This document shows, in pieces, positions 1-5,234 of a DNA stretch of 5,263 nucleotides (the first letter of the stretch is position 1; every line of letters starts with the position of its first letter). Source of the DNA: Verrucomicrobia bacterium UBA2970 (GTDB lineage: Bacteria > Verrucomicrobiota > Verrucomicrobiia > Limisphaerales > AAA164-E04); the NCBI GenBank assembly GCA_002348345.1, contig DEAY01000191.1:1-5263 (forward strand), written 5' to 3'. The position numbers and the translations under genes were made by a program. The notes below the pieces were generated by a model that saw only the letters and a list, made by a program, of their open reading frames with translations, ran no database searches and was not told where the DNA came from.

Positions 1-771
1 GGCTTCACGCTGATCGAGTTGCTGGTGGTGATCGCAATCATCGCGATCCTCGCCGCGCTCCTTCTTCCCGCCCTCTCCCAAGCCAAGGGGCAGGCGCACC
101 GAATCGTTTGTATGAGCAATCAGCGTCAGCTTTCGACCGCTTGGTTCCTTTATGCCGACGATCACGGGGACCGGGTTGCGGAAAATGGGGAGGGCACGCC
201 GAATCCCGATGATCTCGGTGACCTCGGACCCGATGAGGTGGAACGACGGTGGTGGGTTTCAGGGGGAAACCATTTTACGCGCAATATTTCGCTTCCTCAT
301 CTGCTCCAGGGCAAGCATGCGTCATTTGGCCAATACCTCCCCGCGATCAGGATCTACAAATGCCCGGCGGACAAGGCCAAAGATACGATTCTTGAAAGGA
401 GCCGTGTTCGCAGCTATGCGCTGAATTCGTATATGGGGGACATCGATGGCTGGGTGACGGCCGGATACCGAGTCTATCGAAGGAAGAGTGATGTGGAGGC
501 CCAACGGCCGGCGGACAAGTTTCTTTTCATGGATGTGCAACCCGAGAGCGTGTGTATGCCCACCTTTGTGGTTTCGATGGAGGGAACAGGGCTCGGTCAC
601 ACGCCGGGGACCTACCACAACGGAGCGTCGGTGGTCAGTTTTGCAGATGGCCACGTGAGTCTTCAGCGGTGGCGCGATGAACGCACCCTCATTCCCAGGA
701 TGCACGGATTTCCCGAGGCAGATAATCTCGACCTCGAATGGATTCGACGGCATGCCACCGAACGGCCCTAG
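1..771 (+). CDS. Pseudopilin-like prepilin-type protein with C-terminal H-x9-DG motif (5' end outside window)
   Basis: The frame is already open at base 1 and reads GFTLIELLVV, so the start codon and the short basic leader lie upstream; 256 residues are visible. The G|FTLIE site is the classic type IV prepilin peptidase site, with cleavage after G1 and E6 as the conserved Glu+5 of the mature protein. A hydrophobic helix (about residues 4-25) follows. Residues 27-58 (AK..H.I.C.SN.RQL..AW..YADD..) match the usual Verrucomicrobia/Planctomycetes pseudopilin pattern. Further on are YKCPAD (119-124, with C121 a possible disulphide partner of C37) and H206-x9-D216-G217 in the strand reading SFADGH, the H-x9-DG signature of this family. 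The protein is expected in the inner membrane with its globular part in the periplasm. These proteins are annotated as type II secretion G-like, but they occur in very many paralogues per genome, so individual roles are unknown. No secretion genes are adjacent. Family assignment is firm; function is not. Confidence 0.93.
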   Translation, partial: GFTLIELLVVIAIIAILAALLLPALSQAKGQAHRIVCMSNQRQLSTAWFLYADDHGDRVAENGEGTPNPDDLGDLGPDEVERRWWVSGGNHFTRNISLPHLLQGKHASFGQYLPAIRIYKCPADKAKDTILERSRVRSYALNSYMGDIDGWVTAGYRVYRRKSDVEAQRPADKFLFMDVQPESVCMPTFVVSMEGTGLGHTPGTYHNGASVVSFADGHVSLQRWRDERTLIPRMHGFPEADNLDLEWIRRHATERP

Positions 772-1163
772 TTGTTTGAGGGGGGGTGAAGGGGGGCGTC
801 GAGTTGTTTTCCGAAGGACGGGTTGTGAGAGAGGACCAAGTCCCTCACAGGCGTGCCGTTGATCAAATGGGACTGGATGATTCGCTCTAGGTTTTCGGGG
901 GTGCAGGAGTGATACCAGATGGCCTCGGGATACACGACCGCAATCGGACCCTGCAGACAGACTCGAAGGCAGTTCGCTTTGGTGCGGAACACCGTTGCGG
1001 GGGGGGTGGCGAGTCCGAGTTCCTTGAGGCGCCGCTTGAGATAATTCCAGGATTCCAGGCCTTGATCAACGGGACAACACTTTGCTTCCGACTGGTCCGC
1101 GCAGAGGAAGATGTGACGTTGGATTCCCTCGAGATTGAGTTGTGTGGCGACGGATTCTAGCAT
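768..1163 (-). CDS. (2Fe-2S) ferredoxin, thioredoxin-like fold
   Basis: This is a 131-residue cytoplasmic electron carrier. The domain starts at about residue 16 (RHIFLCAD). Candidate cluster ligands are C21, C30 (C29 is adjacent), C65 and C69, giving C-x8-C-x34-C-x3-C. That spacing is close to stand-alone thioredoxin-like ferredoxins such as Aquifex Fd, and unlike the C-x4-C first pair of the NuoE subunit. After C69 comes the diagnostic GPIAVVYPEAIWY segment (72-84) and then NLERIIQSHLINGTPV (91-106), typical of this family. The last 15 or so residues are proline-rich and probably disordered. The ATG at 1161-1163 gives the usual length, but no Shine-Dalgarno sequence precedes it. The TPR gene lies 21 bases upstream on the same strand, which suggests co-transcription. 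Its TAG stop overlaps the pilin TAG stop. An 8-base C run falls between the two cysteine pairs. The redox partner cannot be told from this window. Confidence 0.93.
   Translation of the reverse strand: MLESVATQLNLEGIQRHIFLCADQSEAKCCPVDQGLESWNYLKRRLKELGLATPPATVFRTKANCLRVCLQGPIAVVYPEAIWYHSCTPENLERIIQSHLINGTPVRDLVLSHNPSFGKQLDAPLHPPSNN
999..1006 (-). repeat. Poly-C(8) homopolymer inside the ferredoxin gene
   Basis: There are eight consecutive G on the plus strand, read as C on the coding strand, covering the end of the T53 codon and the codons for P54 and P55. A one-base gain or loss here would keep the first cysteine pair but remove C65 and C69. It is a plausible slippage site; nothing in a single sequence shows that it varies. 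Confidence 0.7.
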
Positions 1164-1170
1164 CGGCAGG

Positions 1171-1191
1171 TCAGGGTTCAGGGTTCAGGGG
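1171..1191. repeat. Three tandem heptamers (TCAGGGT, TCAGGGT, TCAGGGG)
   Basis: Two perfect 7-base units and a third that differs at its last base lie head to tail across the junction of the TPR and ferredoxin genes. The TCA of the third unit (1185-1187) is the reverse complement of the TPR stop codon TGA. The other units fill most of the 21-base spacer, in the place where a ribosome binding site for the ferredoxin gene would be expected. The coding strand is therefore C/A-rich and poor in G here. Confidence 0.8.
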
Positions 1192-2177
1192 AGAGGTGGA
1201 CTTGAGGGAGGCTGCGCTCGGAGCGGGTCGGTCGGAGTCGGTTCGGGGGGCGAGGTCGCCTGATAGCCGGGGACGCGACGCCCCACTCGATCGCGGAGTT
1301 CCCGGTAAATGGGGAGGTTGACCTGTTCCAGTTGTTGCCGGGCGTCGTTGAACTGCATGAGTTCGATGAGGGCCCGAGCCTTGTGAACAAAAACGCCCTG
1401 TTTCTCGAAATCACTCGGGGCCAGGGTTTCCGCGTAGCGCCAGGCCTTGAGGGCGGCGGCCGGGCGAGCCATCCGGCTCGGGACGTCCTGAGTGCGGATG
1501 CCGTAGTAGGTTTGAGCGATGTCTTCCGCGAGGTCGAAATTCTTGGGGTCGAGGGCAAGGGCTTTTTCGTAGAGCTTCAGCGCTTTGTCGAAGACCTCTT
1601 CCTCGGTGATTTGGTAATGCTCGCGAACGTCCTTGCGAAAAAGAAATACCGTTGTTCCAAAGTTGTGGTAGTAGACTGATTCCTTGGGGGCGATTTCGAT
1701 GGCTCGTTCATAGTGGCCAAAGGCCTTTTTCACTTCGCCGAAATGCCCGTAGTAGTTGGCAAGATTATTCCAGGCTGCGGGTAAGTTCGGGTCGAGTTCG
1801 GTTGCCTTGATCAAAAGAGAAAGCGATTCGTCCTCCTTGCCGATATCCGTGAGAAAGCTGGCGTAGGTCAAATGGGCACGGGCGTGAGTCGGATGGGTCT
1901 TGATGAAGAGTTTGTAGGCTTCATGGACGGGTGCAATTTCCGCTTGGATTTTTCCCGCGAGCGCGATGGTGTCGGCTTCCTTGGCGTCGGGACGCTGGCT
2001 GGCGCGAATCCACTCATCAATCTTCTTGAGCGCGGCGTCATCAAGTTCGAGGAGTTGCTGATAGGCGGTTTCGACGGGATCGATCGCTTCCGCCGGGTCC
2101 GGAGAGGTCGTCTCTTGCCCGAAGAGTCCCAGGCTAGCAAATAAGACCGAGAGGGGGAGGAGTCGAATGTCGTTCAC
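1185..2177 (-). CDS. Exported TPR-repeat protein
   Basis: Numbering below counts from the TTG at 2211-2213, the longest form (342 residues). I prefer the GTG at 2175-2177 (V13), because it gives a compact signal peptide: VNDIR followed by a hydrophobic run LLPLSVLFASLGLFG and possible cleavage near G32/Q33. The frame stays open upstream with no ATG, and neither start has a Shine-Dalgarno sequence, so the start remains uncertain. Residues 111-142 and 145-176 are good TPR units (for example AWNNLANYYGHFGEVKKAF...Y..AIEIAP). Units at about 179-223 and 225-267 are stretched by insertions, and a partial unit covers 272-297. Residues 318-342 form a Pro/Ser/Thr-rich tail. TPR solenoids bind proteins, so a periplasmic scaffold role is likely, but the partner is unknown. 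The ferredoxin gene follows after 21 bases. Structured DNA lies 120-220 bases upstream. Confidence 0.85.
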   Translation of the reverse strand: MNDIRLLPLSVLFASLGLFGQETTSPDPAEAIDPVETAYQQLLELDDAALKKIDEWIRASQRPDAKEADTIALAGKIQAEIAPVHEAYKLFIKTHPTHARAHLTYASFLTDIGKEDESLSLLIKATELDPNLPAAWNNLANYYGHFGEVKKAFGHYERAIEIAPKESVYYHNFGTTVFLFRKDVREHYQITEEEVFDKALKLYEKALALDPKNFDLAEDIAQTYYGIRTQDVPSRMARPAAALKAWRYAETLAPSDFEKQGVFVHKARALIELMQFNDARQQLEQVNLPIYRELRDRVGRRVPGYQATSPPEPTPTDPLRAQPPSSPPLP

Positions 2178-2294
2178 TGGGAGTGAAGCTAGCAGGTGGG
2201 GGGGAAACCACAATAACCGATCTTGAGCGCCCGAGCCTTGGAAGAGTGATGCCGTAGAGTTCCTCGCTTCCGCGGCGGTCGGATTCGGTGGGAG

Positions 2295-2345
2295 CGGGCG
2301 ATCGGCCCGGGACCTTTCCCGGTTGAGGCACGGTGCGAAAGGTCC
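2295..2345 (-). promoter_or_regulatory. Two adjacent hairpins in the putative TPR leader
   Basis: GGACCTTTC (2310-2318) and GAAAGGTCC (2337-2345) are perfect 9-base inverted repeats separated by 18 bases. The inner CCG (2319-2321) and CGG (2331-2333) can extend the stem by three pairs across a 3-base bulge. Immediately next to it, CGGGC (2295-2299) and GCCCG (2305-2309) form a second GC-rich stem with a 5-base loop. Read on the minus strand, they lie about 120-170 bases before the preferred TPR start. No T run follows, so they are not an ordinary intrinsic terminator. An RNA leader structure or a protein-binding site are both possible; assignment to the minus strand is inferred from the neighbouring gene. 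Confidence 0.5.
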
Positions 2346-2441
2346 GCCGGAGAATCATGCCCGCATTTTCGCAATTCACGAAACCCCAGCTGGGTGATTC
2401 AGTGCCTGGCTTCGTGGCAGCAAGCCGCCGCTGGAGAATCA
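2344..2441. repeat. Imperfect direct repeat CCGCCG(CT)GGAGAATCA
   Basis: CCGCCGGAGAATCA at 2344-2357 recurs as CCGCCGCTGGAGAATCA at 2425-2441; GGAGAATCA is identical in both, at an offset of 84 bases. The copies flank the three-stem arrangement, with the left copy contributing its outer arm. This could be a partial duplication or paired binding sites. Confidence 0.45.
2352..2400. other. Three-stem inverted-repeat arrangement
   Basis: The outer arms GAATCA (2352-2357) and TGATTC (2395-2400) enclose two smaller elements. One is TTTCG (2367-2371) paired with CGAAA (2379-2383) across a 7-base loop; the other is the perfect 10-base palindrome CCCAGCTGGG (2385-2394). As RNA, the outer stem and the first inner hairpin could form together; the palindrome would pair poorly as a hairpin but could be a protein site. 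The function is unknown. Confidence 0.4.
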
Positions 2442-2467
2442 AAGCGCGGAGGAAGATTCATCGAATC

Positions 2468-2514
2468 ATCGCTCCTATCGCGATGCCCTAATCGCTCCTT
2501 TTTTCACCGATTAG
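2468..2514. promoter_or_regulatory. 7-bp inverted repeat around a T-rich loop, with a nearby 9-base direct repeat
   Basis: CTAATCG (2488-2494) and CGATTAG (2508-2514) are perfect 7-base arms around a 13-base loop that holds six T in a row. ATCGCTCCT occurs at 2468-2476 and again at 2491-2499, the second copy starting inside the left arm. The arrangement resembles an operator more than a terminator, since the T run is in the loop. No regulator gene is nearby to pair with it. Confidence 0.35.
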
Positions 2515-2558
2515 AAAGGGTTCCGAGTGATCGTCCCTCCCTGGGGAACGCTCAATGC

Positions 2559-2589
2559 GGTTGACCTCAACCAGGGCGGAATCCCCTGG
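2559..2589 (-). terminator. Possible 3' hairpins downstream of the transporter gene
   Basis: Eighteen bases after the transporter stop, CCAGGG (2571-2576) pairs with CCCTGG (2584-2589) across a 7-base loop. Overlapping it by two bases is GGTTGA/TCAACC (2559-2572). Another CCCTGG at 2539-2544 can compete for the same CCAGGG. No U-rich tail follows on the minus strand, so this is not a canonical intrinsic terminator; it may stabilise the mRNA 3' end or aid factor-dependent termination. Confidence 0.33.
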
Positions 2590-2607
2590 AAAGTGCGATG
2601 GATGAGC

Positions 2608-4131
2608 TTAGGATTCTGAACGTTCGGTCCCAATGGTCACGGGTTTGTAACCGCCTTGGCGCTTGAAATGGAAGAAAATCACGAGATAGCAGAGCAACAT
2701 GAAGGTTGGAAGGACGGCGACCTGAGTGAAGGCAGCCTTCTTGTGTGGGTACTTGATTGTGGTCACGGTTTGCTGATCTTCCGCGCTCAGGGACCTGATT
2801 CGATCTTCGTCGAGGGCGTTGACCTTTCCCAGGAAAACCACGTTTTTGGTTGGGCCCAGAACCTGAGCGTGAATCGCCGGTTGTTGGGACTTGAGATCAC
2901 GGTCGATGCCGACATCCTGCAGCCCGCCCATGATCGGGGCACCAAGAATTCCCATTCCCAACGCGCCGACGGCCGATACCCCGTTGAGGGTCAATGCCCC
3001 GCCCTTTGGGAATTGTTCAGAAACCAAGCCGAGCGTTGTGGACCAGAGGAAGGTCTTGCCGAGGGCGTAGACGGTTGCCGCGACGATGATCATGAAGGCG
3101 GCTGCTTTGGACAGGAAAACCAGGCCGATGATGGAAACGATCGCGCTGATGACGAGCAGTCCCACAGGCGAGAATCGATGGACAATGGGGCCAGCGAAGA
3201 ACCGGAGAATGGTCATGATGGTGGAGACATAAATGAAAATCCAACCCGCCTGTGCGGGGGTGAAATCGGCGCCGAGAAGGTCCGGCATCCAGCTGTCGGT
3301 CCCGAGCTCGGTGGTGGCTAAAGGCCCCATGGTGATGAGGATGAGGAGGAACATCCAATGCCCCAAACTCCGGGTGTAGACTCCAGCGGCGATCCCTCCC
3401 GCAATGGCCAGAACCGGAGGCAACCAATCGCTCATCTCGAATTGTGGGTTGAGGCTGCTGATGATCTGTGAGATGCCGAGAACCAACAGCCAGGTGATGA
3501 TGAAGAAGCCGATGCCTCCCACTTGTGCTAGCATTTCCTTGTATGAAACGTTGGCCGCCACCCGTTCATTGACGGGAAACTTGCAGGGGATGACCATCAC
3601 GGCGTAGATGATGACGGGGATAAAACAGATGCTGTATTTGACGGTCCAGTTCGAGTCCCCGAGAACGATCGCCGTCAGTGCTCCGAGCGCCAAACCGGCC
3701 GGCCAGCCGGCATGGAGGATGTTGAGCCATTTGGCCTTTTCATTCTTGTAGGCCGTGGCCACGACCGGATTGATGAAGGCTTCGACCATTCCGTTGGCGA
3801 TCGCGATGAGAAAAACACTCCAGTAGAGTGCCGTCGGTGTCTTTGCCAGGAGCGTCAACACAAGGGAGGCGATGTGGCACGCCATGGCAAGATAGGCGGT
3901 CGTCTTGTAGCCGATGGAATCGATGATCAGGCTGAAAACGATGATGCTGATGGCAAAAGGCCAGAGGCCGACCCCAAGAATCGTCCCTTTGTCTGCCTCC
4001 GTAAGACCGAAGTCGGATTGCCAGTCGCCGATGATGTTGGCCCGGAGACCGAACACGAAGGAGGTGGCGACCAGGGCAATGAAACAGGCCCAGAATAGCT
4101 TTTTGTCAGACGGATTGGAGGCGTGAGACAT
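2608..4131 (-). CDS. Major facilitator superfamily transporter, substrate unknown
   Basis: This is a 507-residue inner-membrane secondary transporter. My reading by eye gives segments near residues 12-32, 48-69, 76-96, 101-124, 137-157 and 165-183, an extra pair at 203-225 and 236-252, then 257-275, 294-314, 321-340, 344-361, 379-402 and 468-489. That is about 14 rather than 12. The loop after segment 2 has D70-S-I-G-Y-K75, a degenerate form of the MFS motif A. HAGWPAGLALGA (140-151) lies in segment 5. TELGTDSWMP (274-283), just after the segment I equate with TM7, resembles sugar-type MFS carriers. A charged loop of about 65 residues (403-467) precedes the last segment and should be periplasmic. 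The ATG at 4129-4131 gives a short polar N-terminus but has no Shine-Dalgarno sequence. The dehydrogenase gene lies 42 bases upstream on the same strand, so uptake of its substrate is the natural inference; a sugar, polyol or sugar acid is a guess. Confidence 0.92.
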   Translation of the reverse strand: MSHASNPSDKKLFWACFIALVATSFVFGLRANIIGDWQSDFGLTEADKGTILGVGLWPFAISIIVFSLIIDSIGYKTTAYLAMACHIASLVLTLLAKTPTALYWSVFLIAIANGMVEAFINPVVATAYKNEKAKWLNILHAGWPAGLALGALTAIVLGDSNWTVKYSICFIPVIIYAVMVIPCKFPVNERVAANVSYKEMLAQVGGIGFFIITWLLVLGISQIISSLNPQFEMSDWLPPVLAIAGGIAAGVYTRSLGHWMFLLILITMGPLATTELGTDSWMPDLLGADFTPAQAGWIFIYVSTIMTILRFFAGPIVHRFSPVGLLVISAIVSIIGLVFLSKAAAFMIIVAATVYALGKTFLWSTTLGLVSEQFPKGGALTLNGVSAVGALGMGILGAPIMGGLQDVGIDRDLKSQQPAIHAQVLGPTKNVVFLGKVNALDEDRIRSLSAEDQQTVTTIKYPHKKAAFTQVAVLPTFMLLCYLVIFFHFKRQGGYKPVTIGTERSES

Positions 4132-4170
4132 GTTGGGGTTGGGGTTGATTGAGTGGTGTTGGTTGGGTTT
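4132..4170. other. G/T-rich spacer, G-free on the coding strand, with G-quadruplex potential
   Basis: The plus strand here has no C for 39 bases and carries the G runs GGGG, GGGG, GG, GG, GG and GGG split by short T-rich loops. The transporter mRNA leader is accordingly made of A, C and U only, ends directly at the ATG, and cannot hold a Shine-Dalgarno sequence. GGGGTT is present twice in tandem near 4135-4146. The plus strand is the template for the flanking genes, so a two-tier quadruplex would form on the template. Confidence 0.6.
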
Positions 4171-4173
4171 CCG

Positions 4174-5217
4174 TTAATAGGACAGGAGCGCTTTGATCAC
4201 TTTTCGATTGCGAACGGCGTCAAAGCCCTGATCGATGTGCCTGATCGGGAAGCGATGGGAGGTGAATTCTTGTCCGGATAATTTCCCTTCCCGAATCCAT
4301 TGGCAAAGGGGTGTTTGGGCCTCTTTTTCAAAAAGGCGGGTCGGCCACTGATGGACAAAGATGTTGTAGTTAAAATCACCCAAATGATTTGAGATCGAGA
4401 ATTGCTTCAGCCCGGCGTAGAAACCATAAACACAAAAACTTCCGGCTCGCTTGAGGAGAGGGAGGCCTTGGTCGATGAGTTTGGGAGATCCGACGGCGTC
4501 GACGATGGCATCCAGCTTCTTCCCGCGAATCTTCGTCAAGTCGTTCAAGGCGGGATCCTCTCGGTCAAAAGTTGCGTCAGCTCCGAATGCCTCGGCTTTG
4601 CTCCGCTTCTCGGGATGGCGGTCGACCAATCCAATCCATCCGAGACCAAAGAGCCTTCCTAGTTTAACGAAGCTCAGTCCGACAGGACCGCCGCCAAAGA
4701 TCAGCACATCGTCTCCGGGTTGGAAGTGGAAATCGCGGAACGCACCCAAGACCTCTCGCCAGGTGCAGAGGAGCACGGCGTCTTCGGGCGGGATGTCAGG
4801 CGCGAGGGGCGTTTGAATCTCGAACACCTCAATCCAACCGTTGGCCTCATTGTCGACGCCATCGGTGACCATGGCCTCGTGGTCGTTGACGAGAACGTAT
4901 TCACAAAAGCCGCCCCAGCCCGATTCCAAGCCCGGAACTCCCAGGTCGAATACCAAGCCGCTAATGGCTCGCGCGCCTGTTTTGAAATGGCGCACCTTTT
5001 CACCGACTTCTTGAACGACTCCCACGCTTTCATGGCCGAGAGCGAATGGGAACGCTTGCTCCATCCCTGGAAAACTTCCGCGGAGGAGTTCGCTGTCTGT
5101 GTGATTGCAGATGCAGGCGAATTCTGTTTTGACCAAGGCTTGATAGGGGCCTGGTTTCGGGATGGGGGTGTCAACGATTCTGATTTCGTTGGCTGCGTGG
5201 GCGACGATGGTTTTCAT
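4174..5217 (-). CDS. Zinc-dependent medium-chain alcohol/polyol dehydrogenase
   Basis: A 347-residue cytoplasmic oxidoreductase of the MDR superfamily, full length for the family. The N-terminal GroES-like catalytic domain carries C37 in the sequence CNHTD, H62-E63 in LGHESVG, and C151 in the sequence LLCTW. These are the likely three protein ligands of the catalytic zinc, by analogy with C46, H67 and C174 of horse liver ADH. The four-cysteine structural zinc lobe is absent; residues 88-110 have a single Cys. The Rossmann domain has GGGPVGL (175-181), and an acidic D199 ends the second strand (GLVDRHPEKR), which favours NAD+ over NADP+. The ATG at 5215-5217 fits the family N-terminus (MKTIVAHAANEIRIVD). 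Only 46 upstream bases are visible and no promoter was recognised. The downstream transporter gene suggests oxidation of an imported alcohol or polyol. The exact substrate is not readable. Confidence 0.93.
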   Translation of the reverse strand: MKTIVAHAANEIRIVDTPIPKPGPYQALVKTEFACICNHTDSELLRGSFPGMEQAFPFALGHESVGVVQEVGEKVRHFKTGARAISGLVFDLGVPGLESGWGGFCEYVLVNDHEAMVTDGVDNEANGWIEVFEIQTPLAPDIPPEDAVLLCTWREVLGAFRDFHFQPGDDVLIFGGGPVGLSFVKLGRLFGLGWIGLVDRHPEKRSKAEAFGADATFDREDPALNDLTKIRGKKLDAIVDAVGSPKLIDQGLPLLKRAGSFCVYGFYAGLKQFSISNHLGDFNYNIFVHQWPTRLFEKEAQTPLCQWIREGKLSGQEFTSHRFPIRHIDQGFDAVRNRKVIKALLSY

Positions 5218-5234
5218 GCTGTATCGATGACAGC
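5218..5234 (-). promoter_or_regulatory. Small hairpin abutting the dehydrogenase start codon
   Basis: GCTGT (5218-5222) and ACAGC (5230-5234) form a 5-bp stem with a 7-base loop, ending directly at the ATG on the minus strand. An AGAGG lies 16 bases before the ATG, too far for a normal ribosome binding site unless this hairpin brings it closer. The stem is short and may be chance. Confidence 0.25.

Larger units (their letters stand above)
2214..2607. other. Intergenic region without a credible gene, rich in inverted repeats
   Basis: About 394 bases separate the TPR gene from the stop codon of the transporter gene; both are on the minus strand. The reading frames open here (for example minus 2134-2442) have no recognisable domain, overlap the TPR start and have a composition like random translation. 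I saw no convincing -35/-10 pair for the TPR gene on the minus strand. The region does contain several inverted repeats, listed separately, and probably carries the transporter 3' end plus the TPR promoter and leader. Confidence 0.7.

Noticed and set aside
322..753. 143-residue minus-strand frame opposite the pilin gene
   Set aside because: It is a shadow of a gene with clear pilin motifs, and the translation shows no family features.
1..771. Pilin gene as evidence for a type II secretion operon
   Set aside because: No other secretion or pilus gene is visible, and such paralogues are scattered singly in these genomes.
768..1163. Ferredoxin as the NuoE subunit of complex I
   Set aside because: NuoE has C-x4-C for its first ligand pair and is longer, and no nuo genes are adjacent.
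1171..1191. Heptamers as a CRISPR array or telomere-like repeat
   Set aside because: There are only three 7-base units, with no spacers and no replicon end; a simple tandem repeat is sufficient.
2134..2442. 102-residue minus-strand open frame in the intergenic region
   Set aside because: It overlaps the TPR start in another frame, has Pro/Arg/Ser-rich random-looking composition, and shows no domain or ribosome site.
2455..2467. GATTC/GAATC 5-bp inverted repeat as a hairpin
   Set aside because: With 5-bp arms and a 3-base loop it is too weak to call alone; it is mentioned only as part of the motif cluster.
2656..3321. 221-residue plus-strand open frame
   Set aside because: It lies wholly opposite the transporter gene, is highly acidic and low in complexity, has no recognisable domain, and is explained by the codon use of the real gene.
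4701..5174. 157-residue minus-strand frame inside the dehydrogenase gene
   Set aside because: It is an alternate frame of the dehydrogenase, whose zinc and Rossmann motifs identify the true frame.
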